From an uncultured Pseudomonas sp. (lineage in GTDB: Bacteria; Pseudomonadota; Gammaproteobacteria; Pseudomonadales; Pseudomonadaceae), in the NCBI GenBank assembly GCA_946886875.1, contig CAMPJN010000124.1, positions 1-9,772 of the forward strand: DNA of 9,772 nucleotides, written 5' to 3'. The notes below the pieces were generated by a model. It ran no database searches. It worked only from the letters and a program-made list of their open reading frames with translations, and was not told the origin of the DNA. Of the stretch, positions 1-6,979 are shown in pieces. Position numbers and translations under genes: made by a program. The stretch's first letter is position 1; each line of letters opens with the position of its first letter.

Positions 1-297
1 ACTGGTTGGCGTTACTCTATGGCCTGGCGTTCACCCTGGTGCTGGGGCATATCCTGGGCCGAGCGGCACCTGGGGCCGCGCCAAGGCAAATGGCGGGAAA
101 GCCTGTTATTGAATACCCGCGGCCTGACCGAAATCGTCTTTCTCAATATGCTGCTGCAGCAGCGCATAATCGACGCCGAGTTGTACTTCGCGTTGATGCT
201 GATGGGCCTGATCGCCACCCTGCTTCCGGTTCTCGCCGGAGCTTCTCCTCATCTCGCTACCACCGTTAACGAGGCACACCGCTATGAAGTCTCTTGA
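1..297 (+). CDS. Cation/proton antiporter, C-terminal end (partial, possible frameshift)
   Basis: This is the 3' end of a gene that begins before the window. In the frame ending at 297 it carries the stretch WRESLLLNTRGLTEIVFLN followed by a hydrophobic helix (roughly bases 178-240). The NTRGLTEIV-type motif is typical of the last transmembrane helices of Kef-type CPA2 monovalent cation/H+ antiporters of the inner membrane. Upstream of about base 60 this frame reads as an implausible Trp-rich string, while the +3 frame (bases 6-59) reads as a clean membrane helix, ALLYGLAFTLVLGHILG. One extra base near 55-62 would join the two, so a frameshift is suspected. The stop overlaps the next gene by 14 nt, which suggests cotranscription. 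An MMPL-type exporter would be more usual at this place in an APE cluster, but I see no sign of one. Family assignment is fairly good; integrity is uncertain. Confidence 0.6.
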   Translation, partial: TGWRYSMAWRSPWCWGISWAERHLGPRQGKWRESLLLNTRGLTEIVFLNMLLQQRIIDAELYFALMLMGLIATLLPVLAGASPHLATTVNEAHRYEVS

Positions 298-1534
298 GAT
301 TGAGCAACGCCAGGTTGTAGTTATAGGAGCCGGCCCTTCGGGGGCCATCGCCAGCGCTTTGCTCAAGCGCCAGGGTCACGATGTGCTGGTACTCGAACGC
401 CAGCGCTTCCCGCGCTTTTCCATCGGCGAGAGCCTGCTCTCCCATTGCCTGGACTTCGTCGAGGAAGCCGGGATGCTCGAAGCGGTCAAGGCGGCGGGCT
501 TTCAAACCAAGCACGGCGCGGCCTTCGGCTGGGGCGAGCGTTACACCGAATTCGATTTCCGCGACACCTTCACCCCGGGCCAGGGCTCGACCTTCCAGGT
601 ACTGCGCGCCGACTTCGACAAGCTGTTGGCCGACCAGGCCGAACTGCAGGGCGTGGACATCCGTTACGAAGAAGAGATAGTCGCCGCCGACTTCAGCGAC
701 GCCTGCCCGCGCCTGACGGTCAAGCGCCTCAGCGATGGCCATGAATACCAGGTCGAATGCGCCTTCGTCCTCGACGCCAGCGGCTACGGCCGGGTGCTGC
801 CGCGCCTGCTCGACCTCGACCTGCCGTCGAACTTCCCGGTGCGCCAGGCCGTGTTCACCCATGTGGAGGACCGGATCGACGCGGCCTCGGGCTTCGACCG
901 GGAGAAAATCCTGATCACCACCCACCCGACCCTGCGCGATGTCTGGTTCTGGACCATTCCGTTCAGCAACGGCCGCTGCTCCCTCGGGGTGGTCGCCGAT
1001 GCCACGCGCTTCCAGGGCCGCCCCGAGGATCTGGACGCCTGCCTGCGCCAGTTCGTCGAGGAAACCCCGAGCCTGGCCAAACCGCTGCAGAATGCCGTGT
1101 GGGACACCCCGGCGCGGGCCATCGGCGGTTATTCGGCCAACGTCAAAAGCTTGCACGGGCCGGGTTTCGCCCTGCTCGGCAACGCCGCGGAATTCCTCGA
1201 CCCGGTGTTCTCCTCCGGGGTGACCATCGCCATGCGTTCGGCGAGCATGGCCGCCGGCCTGTTGCATCGCCAGTTGAACGGCGAAAGCATCGACTGGGAG
1301 CAGGAGTTCGCCATTCCGCTGAAACGCGGGGTGGATACGTTCCGCGTGTATGTCGAGGGTTGGTACGATGGCAGCTTCCAGGATGTCATCTACTACGAAC
1401 ATGCCACCCCGGAGATTCGTCGGATGATCAGTTCAATCCTCGCCGGCTACGCCTGGGACCAGCGCAACCCCTATGTCGCCGAGCCCAAGCGCCGCCTGCG
1501 CGTGCTCAGCGAACTCTGCGCCATGAACGGATAA
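284..1534 (+). CDS. FAD-dependent halogenase-family oxidoreductase of the aryl polyene cluster
   Basis: This 416-aa flavoprotein belongs to the tryptophan/pyrrole halogenase-like superfamily. Seen in the sequence: an N-terminal Rossmann dinucleotide-binding motif GAGPSG (residues 15-20), the GES motif (48-50), a lysine at K76 in the context FQTKHGAAFGWG where flavin halogenases keep the lysine that handles hypohalous acid, a WFWTIP motif (221-226) fitting the WxWxIP fingerprint, and FLDPVFSSG (304-312) fitting FxxPxxSxG. Length is somewhat below that of classical tryptophan halogenases (about 500 aa), as in halogenases acting on carrier-bound substrates. Xanthomonadins are brominated aryl polyenes and their cluster encodes such a protein, so halogenation of the aryl head is a reasonable inference; a hydroxylase or reductase role is not excluded. 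The ATG at 284 has GAGG nine bases upstream and overlaps the preceding stop. No membrane segment or signal peptide is evident. Confidence 0.85.
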   Translation: MKSLEIEQRQVVVIGAGPSGAIASALLKRQGHDVLVLERQRFPRFSIGESLLSHCLDFVEEAGMLEAVKAAGFQTKHGAAFGWGERYTEFDFRDTFTPGQGSTFQVLRADFDKLLADQAELQGVDIRYEEEIVAADFSDACPRLTVKRLSDGHEYQVECAFVLDASGYGRVLPRLLDLDLPSNFPVRQAVFTHVEDRIDAASGFDREKILITTHPTLRDVWFWTIPFSNGRCSLGVVADATRFQGRPEDLDACLRQFVEETPSLAKPLQNAVWDTPARAIGGYSANVKSLHGPGFALLGNAAEFLDPVFSSGVTIAMRSASMAAGLLHRQLNGESIDWEQEFAIPLKRGVDTFRVYVEGWYDGSFQDVIYYEHATPEIRRMISSILAGYAWDQRNPYVAEPKRRLRVLSELCAMNG

Positions 1535-1542
1535 GGACATCA

Positions 1543-2286
1543 ATGAACAACGCCACGTCCAACCCAGTCGCCCCTACCTATGTCGAGGAGACCCGTTTCG
1601 GTTTCTGGTTCCTGCAGAGCCACGTCTGGCAGCACCATGTGTTGCGCGTAGCGATCAACGACCTCAAGGGCCTGATCGATACACCGCTGCCCGAGGCGCC
1701 AGTGCTGCTGGACGCCGGCTGCGGCCAGGGCAAGTCGTTCGGCCTGCTCGCCGCAGCCTTTGCCCCTGGCCGCCTGCTCGGCCTGGATGCCGACCCGCAC
1801 AGCCTCGACTGTTCAAGGGCCGAAGCCGAACGCCTGGGGCTAGAGGTGCAATTGTTGGCCAGCGACTGCGCCGCCATCCAACTGGCGGACGCCAGCGTCG
1901 ATATCCTGTTCTGCCACCAGACCTTCCATCACCTGGTCGAACAGCGTCAGGCCCTCGCCGAATTCTGGCGCGTGCTCAAGCCCGGCGGGCTGTTGTTATT
2001 CGCCGAGTCGACCCAGTTCTATATCGATACCTGGGTGATCCGCTGGCTGTTCCGCCACCCGATGCAGGTGCAGAAAAGCGCCGAGCAGTACCTCGATATG
2101 CTGCGCAGCCAGGGCTTCGAATTTGCCGAGCGCAACGTCTCTTACCCCTATTTGTGGTGGAGCCGCGCCAAGGATTTCGGCCTGCTCGAACGCTGGGGCC
2201 TGCGCCAGCCCAAACCGGTCGGCCAGCGCGACGAAACCCTGGTCAACGTCGCGGCACGCAAGCCGCTGGAGCACACCGCCTTATGA
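1543..2286 (+). CDS. Class I SAM-dependent methyltransferase
   Basis: A 247-aa cytosolic methyltransferase of the Methyltransf_11/25 type. Motif I, the SAM-binding glycine loop, is LLDAGCGQGKS (55-65); the acidic end of strand 2 is LDAD (81-84); the motif IV region is CHQTFHH (124-130); the post-motif LKPGG is at 145-149. In APE pigments the aryl head group is often methylated, so C- or O-methylation of the aryl ring or its starter is the likely job, inferred from context. The ATG at 1543 is chosen because AAGGA (1533-1537), overlapping the previous stop, sits five bases upstream; an in-frame extension exists but runs through the halogenase gene. The gap to the halogenase is 8 nt, and the stop overlaps the next ATG as ATGA. 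Substrate unknown. Confidence 0.85.
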   Translation: MNNATSNPVAPTYVEETRFGFWFLQSHVWQHHVLRVAINDLKGLIDTPLPEAPVLLDAGCGQGKSFGLLAAAFAPGRLLGLDADPHSLDCSRAEAERLGLEVQLLASDCAAIQLADASVDILFCHQTFHHLVEQRQALAEFWRVLKPGGLLLFAESTQFYIDTWVIRWLFRHPMQVQKSAEQYLDMLRSQGFEFAERNVSYPYLWWSRAKDFGLLERWGLRQPKPVGQRDETLVNVAARKPLEHTAL

Positions 2287-2801
2287 TTCGCCCGCTTCTG
2301 CTGATTCGCCCACTTCTGCTCGGTCTCTGCCTGCTGCTCGGCGCCTGCGCCGTGCGCACCCCGCTGCCCCTGAGCGCGCCGGTATTCGGTGCGCCGCTGC
2401 CGGCGGCGTTGCGCATCGACCGCGACCTGGCCAGCGAGCGCCAGACCTGGTGGCTGGTGGTGCAGGCCGAAGGCCCGATCCTGCGCTGGTCGCTGTTCGA
2501 TCCGCTCGGCGTGCCCCTGGCGCGGCAGTTGCTGGAGGGTGGTGCCTGGCGTGCCGACGGCCTGCTGCCGCCGAATGACGAAGCGCGCGAACTGTTCGCC
2601 GCCCTGCTGTTCGCCATGACCCCAACCGAAGCCTTGGCCGACAGCTATGCGCCGAGCACCTGGCAAGCACTGGCCGGCGGGCAGCGCTGGCTCAATCCGC
2701 ACTGGCGCATCAGCTACCTGGCGCCCCTGGATTTCACCTTGCACCATGCCGAAGGCCCGAGTTACCGGGTCTACGCGCTCGCCGATCACGAGATTCCCTG
2801 A
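2283..2801 (+). CDS. DUF3261-type outer-membrane lipoprotein of APE clusters
   Basis: A 172-aa predicted lipoprotein. A short positive start is followed by a leucine-rich stretch and a lipobox LGAC with Cys22 as the lipidated residue, so the product should be processed by signal peptidase II. The mature part contains WWLVVQAEG, WSLFDPLGVPLARQ and a C-terminal YRVYALADHEIP, the pattern of DUF3261 proteins that sit directly before the apeO-type ketosynthase in APE operons. APE pigments are anchored in the outer membrane, so a role in pigment transfer or placement (LolA/LolB-like) is plausible but unproven. The ATG overlaps the methyltransferase stop (ATGA) with GGAG 11 nt upstream. Oddity: the signal peptide holds a tandem IRPLLL repeat encoded by two near-identical 18-nt units. 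Confidence 0.78.
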   Translation: MIRPLLLIRPLLLGLCLLLGACAVRTPLPLSAPVFGAPLPAALRIDRDLASERQTWWLVVQAEGPILRWSLFDPLGVPLARQLLEGGAWRADGLLPPNDEARELFAALLFAMTPTEALADSYAPSTWQALAGGQRWLNPHWRISYLAPLDFTLHHAEGPSYRVYALADHEIP

Positions 2802-4065
2802 TGTCCGCTTACCTCAACGCCCTGGGCCTGATCTGCGCCCTCGGCCACGACAAACAGACGGTGGCCGATGCCCTGTTCGCCGGCGATGCCTCGGGCATGC
2901 AACTGCAGGATGGCTGGTCACCGGCCGCAGCCTGACCGTCGGCGCGGTAACCGCCGAGCTGCCCGCCATGCCGGCCGGCTTTGAGTTTGAGCGCAGCCGC
3001 AATAACCAGCTGCTGCTGGCCGCCGCATTGCAGATCGAAGCATCGATCCGCGCCGCCATCGCCCGCTACGGCGCCAGTCGTGTCGGCCTGGTGCTGGGTA
3101 CCAGCACCTCGGGCATCGACGAAGCCAGCCAGAGCATCGCGCGCTTCGTCAACGAGGGCGCGCTGCCCGATCACTACCACTATGCCCAGCAGGAGATGGT
3201 CGCCCCGGCACGTTTTCTCAGCGCCTGGCTGGGCCTGTGCGGCCCGCACTACAGCATCTCCACCGCCTGCACTTCGAGCGCGCGGGCGCTGCTCAGCGCT
3301 AAGCGCTTGCTCGAGCAAGGATTCTGCGATGCGGTGATCTGCGGCGGTGTGGACAGCCTCTGCCGACTGACCCTGAACGGCTTCAGCGCCCTGGAAGCGG
3401 TGGCCGCCGAGCGCTGCAATCCGTTTTCCGCCAATCGTAACGGCATCAATATCGGCGAGGGTGCCGCCCTGTTTCTTATGACTAGCGAGCCGAGCACAGA
3501 ACCCGCGTCCCGGAGCGCCGCTCCAATCGCCCTGCTCGGCGGCGGTGCCAGCTCCGATGCCCACCATATTTCCGCGCCTCACCCCGAGGGCCTCGGCGCC
3601 CAGCAGGCGATGGCCAAGGCTCTGGCTGCGGCCGGCTTACAGGCCAGCGATATTGACTACCTGAACCTGCACGGCACCGCCACCCGGCACAACGACGCCA
3701 TGGAAAGCCTGGCGGTACAAGCGCTGTTCCCCGCCGGTGTGCCTTGCTCATCGAGCAAACCGCTGACCGGCCATACCCTTGGCGCCGCCGGTGCCCTGGA
3801 AGCGGCCTTCTGCTGGCTCAGCCTGAGCCCGTACAACCCGAATAATCTACTGCCGCCGCACCTCTGGGATGGTGAAGCCGACCCCGAGTTGCCGCCCCTG
3901 CAACTGCTCCAGCCAGGCGCGCGCATGGCGCGCAGCCAGGGCCGGCGCCTGATGAGCAATTCCTTTGCCTTCGGCGGCAGCAATATCAGCCTGATCCTGG
4001 GTGACCTGATCTTAGGTAAAGAGCTGGCTGAAGAGATGGACGAAGAAACTGGAGATGCAGCATGA
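2801..4065 (+). pseudogene. apeO: ApeO-like beta-ketoacyl-ACP synthase, interrupted by a 1-nt frameshift
   Basis: A type II ketosynthase (FabF/KAS II-like) expected to elongate the aryl polyene chain, in APE systems together with a chain-length factor partner. The ATG at 2801 overlaps the DUF3261 stop (TGATG) and reads MSAYLNALGLICALGH, a normal ketosynthase start, but hits a TGA at 2933-2935 after 44 codons. From about 2923 the homology continues in another frame (RSLTVGAVTAELP onward) to the stop at 4065. Restoring one G in the CCGGCC at 2921-2926 gives a continuous 421-aa protein with Cys157 (TACTSS, codon 3268), His291 (HGTA, codon 3670) and His325 (GHTLGAAG, codon 3772), all intact. The rest shows normal coding character, so the lesion is recent or is a sequence error. 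A restart at the ATG at 2968 would lose the first strand region and probably function. The stop overlaps the next start (ATGA). Confidence 0.85.
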
Positions 4066-4529
4066 GTTGCCGCTGGCCGATTGCCGAACTATTACCCCAC
4101 GCCGGCGACATGATCCTGATCGATGAGGTGCTGAACTATGGCGCCGAAGAGGTGCATACCCGCCTCAAGGTGCGCGCCGAGGGTCTGTTCAATCAGCACG
4201 ACGGCAGCCTGCCGGCCTGGATCGGCATCGAGTTGATGGCGCAGAGCGTCGCCGCCTATGCCGGTTGCCAGGCGCGCCAGGCCGGCGAGCCGGTGCAGTT
4301 GGGCTTTTTGCTCGGCACCCGCAACTTTCAGTGCAATGTCGACCGCTTCCCGGCTGGAGCCGAGTTGCAGATCAAGGCGCTGCGTTCGCTACAGGACGAC
4401 AATGGCATGGGCGTGTTCGAGTGCCAGCTGGACGGCCCCGGTATCCAGGCCATCGCCCGCCTTAATGTATTCTGCCCACCGCAGATCGCCAGTTACCTTC
4501 ACGAACAACCCCAGGAAAGCGCCCTATGA
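4062..4529 (+). CDS. apeP: ApeP-like hotdog-fold 3-hydroxyacyl-ACP dehydratase
   Basis: A 155-aa single hotdog-domain protein of the FabZ/FabA-like dehydratase group found in APE clusters. It should remove water from the 3-hydroxyacyl-ACP intermediate to form the trans double bond of the polyene. Visible features are LLPHAGDMILID with the catalytic His13 and the central helix WIGIELMAQSVAAYAG (53-68) with Glu57 where FabZ-type enzymes place their acidic partner residue. Published work on APE systems describes ApeP pairing with a second dehydratase, ApeI, which is not in this window and would be upstream. The ATG at 4062 overlaps the ketosynthase stop and has GGAG (4051-4054) seven bases before it; its own stop overlaps the next ATG. 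Length is usual for the family. Confidence 0.87.
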   Translation: MSCRWPIAELLPHAGDMILIDEVLNYGAEEVHTRLKVRAEGLFNQHDGSLPAWIGIELMAQSVAAYAGCQARQAGEPVQLGFLLGTRNFQCNVDRFPAGAELQIKALRSLQDDNGMGVFECQLDGPGIQAIARLNVFCPPQIASYLHEQPQESAL

Positions 4530-5263
4530 CCGCCACCCAAGACCCGATTCTGGTCACCGGCTCCAGCCGTGGTATCGGCCGCGCGATTGCCTTGCGCCTG
4601 GCCCGGGCCGGTTTCGATATCGTCCTGCACTGCCGCTCGCGCCGCGATGAGGCCGAGGCTGTACAAGCGCAGATCCAGGCCATGGGCCGTGCGGCGCGCA
4701 TCCTGCAGTTCGACGTTTCCGACCGCGCCGCCTGCCGGCAGGCACTGGAGGCCGATATCGAAGCCCATGGCGCCTACTACGGCGTAGTGTGCAACGCCGG
4801 CCTGACCCGCGACGGCGCCTTCCCGGCGCTCAGCGAGGACGACTGGGATCAGGTGCTGCGCACCAACCTCGATGGTTTCTACAATGTCCTGCACCCGCTG
4901 AGCATGCCGATGATCCGCCGCCGTAAGCCGGGGCGGATCGTCTGCATCACCTCGGTTTCCGGGCTGATCGGCAATCGCGGCCAGGTCAACTACAGCGCCT
5001 CCAAGGCCGGCGTCATAGGCGCGGCCAAGGCCCTGGCGATCGAGTTGGGCAAACGCAAGATCACGGTCAACTGTGTGGCACCGGGGCTGATCGATACCGA
5101 GATCGTTGACGAGCTGGTGCCGGTCGAGGAGATCCTCAAGATGATCCCGGCGGCGCGCATGGGTACCCCGGAAGAAGTCGCCGGGGCGGTGAATTTTCTG
5201 ATGTCCGAGGAGGCGGCCTACATTACCCGCCAGGTCCTCGCGGTGAATGGCGGGCTGTGTTGA
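4526..5263 (+). CDS. apeQ: ApeQ-like 3-ketoacyl-ACP reductase (FabG family SDR)
   Basis: A 245-aa classical short-chain dehydrogenase that should reduce the 3-ketoacyl-ACP made by the ketosynthases using NADPH. The cofactor loop is TGSSRGIG (11-18), the NAG motif is at 90-92, and the catalytic tetrad is Asn114, Ser143 (in ITSVSG), Tyr156 and Lys160 with the correct YSASK spacing. The proline-glycine motif VAPGLIDTE (184-192) and C-terminal NGG are standard for FabG. Its position between an ApeP-like dehydratase and an ApeR-like ketosynthase marks it as the cluster-dedicated reductase rather than the housekeeping FabG, which normally sits next to fabD and acpP. AGGAAA (4513-4518) lies seven bases before the ATG, and the gene overlaps both neighbours (ATGA before, TGATG after). 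Confidence 0.9.
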   Translation: MTATQDPILVTGSSRGIGRAIALRLARAGFDIVLHCRSRRDEAEAVQAQIQAMGRAARILQFDVSDRAACRQALEADIEAHGAYYGVVCNAGLTRDGAFPALSEDDWDQVLRTNLDGFYNVLHPLSMPMIRRRKPGRIVCITSVSGLIGNRGQVNYSASKAGVIGAAKALAIELGKRKITVNCVAPGLIDTEIVDELVPVEEILKMIPAARMGTPEEVAGAVNFLMSEEAAYITRQVLAVNGGLC

Positions 5264-6495
5264 TGAACGGTAAACGGGTTGTGGTCACTGGCATGGCCGG
5301 GGTTACCTCGCTGGGCAACGATTGGCCGAGCATCGAGGCGGCGTTCCGCGAGGGCCGCAGCGGCATTCGCTATATGCATGAGTGGGACAGGTTCGACGAA
5401 CTCAATACCCGCCTCGGCGGCCCGGTGGACGACTTCGTCACGCCCAAGCACTGGACCCGCAAGCAGACCCGCAGCATGGGCCGGGTGGCCAAACTGTCGG
5501 TGTATGCCGCCGAACGCGCCTTGGAAGACGCCGGCCTGCTCGGCGATCCTTGCATCCAGGACGGTCGCATGGGCGTTGCCTGTGGCTCATCCACCGGCAG
5601 CACCGAGGAGATCAAAGCGTTCGGCAATATGCTGCTGAATTCCGTTGCCGACGGCCTCAACGCCAACTCCTATATCCGCATGATGCCGCATACCACTGCG
5701 GCCAATATCAGCATCTTCTTCGGCCTCAAGGGGCGCCTGATCCCCACTTCCAGCGCCTGCACCAGCGGCAGCCAGGGCATCGGCTACGCCTACGAGGCGA
5801 TCAAGTTCGGCCGCCTGCCGATGATGCTCGCCGGTGGCGCCGAGGAACTCTGCCCGACCGAGGCCATGGTCTTCGATGCGCTCTACGCCACCAGCCTGAA
5901 GAACGACGCGCCGCAAACCTCGCCACGCCCCTACGACAGCGGTCGCGATGGCCTGGTGATCGGCGAAGGCGCCGGCATGCTGGTACTGGAGGAGCTGGAG
6001 CACGCCCTGGCCCGCGGCGCGCGCATCCACGCAGAGATCGTCGGCTTCGGCTGCAACTCCGACGGCCAGCACGCCACCAAACCGGAACTGCTGACCATGC
6101 GCGGCGCCATGCAACTGGCCCTCGACGATGCCGGCCTGCCACCGGCTGCCATTGGCTACGTCAATGGTCACGGCACCGCCACCGACCAGGGCGATGTCGC
6201 CGAAAGCCAGGCCACCAGCGGCCTGTTCGGTGCGGCCATGCCGATCAGCTCGCAGAAGAGTTACCTGGGCCATACCCTCGGCGCCTGTGGCGCGCTGGAG
6301 TCCTGGTTCAGCATCGAGATGATGAACAGCGACAGCTACGTACCGACCCTCAACCTGGATCAGGTCGACCCGGCCTGCGGCGAGCTGGATTACCTGCGCG
6401 GCGAATTCCGCAGCATGAGCAACCAGTATGTGATGAACAACAATTTCGCCTTCGGCGGCGTCAACACCTCGTTGATCTTCCGCCGCTGGAGCTAA
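5263..6495 (+). CDS. apeR: ApeR-like beta-ketoacyl-ACP synthase
   Basis: A 410-aa intact ketosynthase of the KAS I/II thiolase-fold superfamily. The nucleophile Cys166 lies in SSACTSGSQG, His303 in GHGTATDQGD, Lys332 in SSQKSYLGHT and His337 in GHTLGACG, and the C-terminal NNNFAFGGVNTS is typical. In APE pathways this last ketosynthase of the block is thought to act early, probably in the first condensation on the aryl starter, whereas apeO plus the chain-length factor elongates; that division is known from other systems and only inferred here. The ATG at 5263 overlaps the reductase stop as TGATG; upstream GTG and TTG codons at 5257 and 5260 are possible but lie within apeQ. The Shine-Dalgarno is weak (GGCGGG), so translation probably depends on coupling. 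It is the last clear biosynthetic gene of the operon. Confidence 0.9.
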   Translation: MNGKRVVVTGMAGVTSLGNDWPSIEAAFREGRSGIRYMHEWDRFDELNTRLGGPVDDFVTPKHWTRKQTRSMGRVAKLSVYAAERALEDAGLLGDPCIQDGRMGVACGSSTGSTEEIKAFGNMLLNSVADGLNANSYIRMMPHTTAANISIFFGLKGRLIPTSSACTSGSQGIGYAYEAIKFGRLPMMLAGGAEELCPTEAMVFDALYATSLKNDAPQTSPRPYDSGRDGLVIGEGAGMLVLEELEHALARGARIHAEIVGFGCNSDGQHATKPELLTMRGAMQLALDDAGLPPAAIGYVNGHGTATDQGDVAESQATSGLFGAAMPISSQKSYLGHTLGACGALESWFSIEMMNSDSYVPTLNLDQVDPACGELDYLRGEFRSMSNQYVMNNNFAFGGVNTSLIFRRWS

Positions 6496-6539
6496 GCATC
6501 CAAACCTAACGAGCTGCAAATATGCAAAAGGAGAGTTCG

Positions 6540-6959
6540 ATGTTGCCCTATGTTCGCCCGCTGTCGCTGGGCCTGGCCCTTCTGGGTTTGGTCGCCTGCA
6601 GCCGTATCCAGCCGATAACGGTGGTGCACCAACAGGTGCCCGCCAACGCCCCCGCGGTACAGAGCGCCCAAGCCTTGCAGCCCGCGCTGCTAAGAGCCCT
6701 GGTGCGCGGTCGCTGGACGGTCGAAGAGGTGCAGCCCAACCAGCTGCTGGCGCGTATCGACCTGCGCGGCGAGCAAAGCGCTTCCATCACGGTGGACTAC
6801 GTCGATGGCCGCTACGATATTCGCTACCGCGACAGCAAGGAGCTGCAGTACGCCGACGGCAGCATCCATAAGCGCTATAACTCGTTGGTGAAAAAGCTCG
6901 ATCGCCTGATCGTGCAGGAAATACGTTTAGCCCAAGACCTCAGCCGTATACCGCAGTAA
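6540..6959 (+). CDS. Small predicted lipoprotein, conserved hypothetical
   Basis: A 139-aa predicted lipoprotein. The leader MLPYVRPLSLGLALLGLVAC gives a lipobox LVAC with Cys20. The mature part shows RALVRGRWTVEEVQPNQL, then alternating beta-like segments (SASITVDYVDGRYDIRY) and a helical end with HKRYNSLVKKLDRL, a pattern I recall from small hypothetical lipoproteins of Pseudomonas and Xanthomonas. The function is not known to me. An ATG at 6522 is in frame, but the ATG at 6540 is preferred because AAGGAG (6528-6533) lies six bases upstream and the earlier start would push the lipid Cys too far in. It begins 44 nt after the apeR stop with no terminator visible between, so it may ride on the APE transcript; 20 nt separate it from the next gene. 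Confidence 0.75.
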   Translation: MLPYVRPLSLGLALLGLVACSRIQPITVVHQQVPANAPAVQSAQALQPALLRALVRGRWTVEEVQPNQLLARIDLRGEQSASITVDYVDGRYDIRYRDSKELQYADGSIHKRYNSLVKKLDRLIVQEIRLAQDLSRIPQ

Positions 6960-6979
6960 CCCCCCACAAGGAGATCGCC

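Noticed and set aside
266..1402. Long open frame (378 aa) antisense to the halogenase gene
   Set aside because: High-GC codon bias keeps the antisense frame open; its protein shows no motif, and the plus strand carries a clear flavoprotein.
2915..2935. Programmed -1 ribosomal frameshift in the apeO-like gene
   Set aside because: No slippery heptamer (X XXY YYZ type) or clear downstream pseudoknot is seen, and ketosynthases of this family are not known to use recoding; a simple indel or sequence error is more likely.
5382..6519. Long alternative frames over apeR, a 375-aa plus-strand frame and a 310-aa minus-strand frame
   Set aside because: Their proteins are Arg/Pro- or Ala/Gly-rich without family motifs, while the apeR frame holds a complete ketosynthase.
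6496..6539. Terminator between apeR and the small lipoprotein
   Set aside because: No stem-loop or T tract is visible in these 44 bases.
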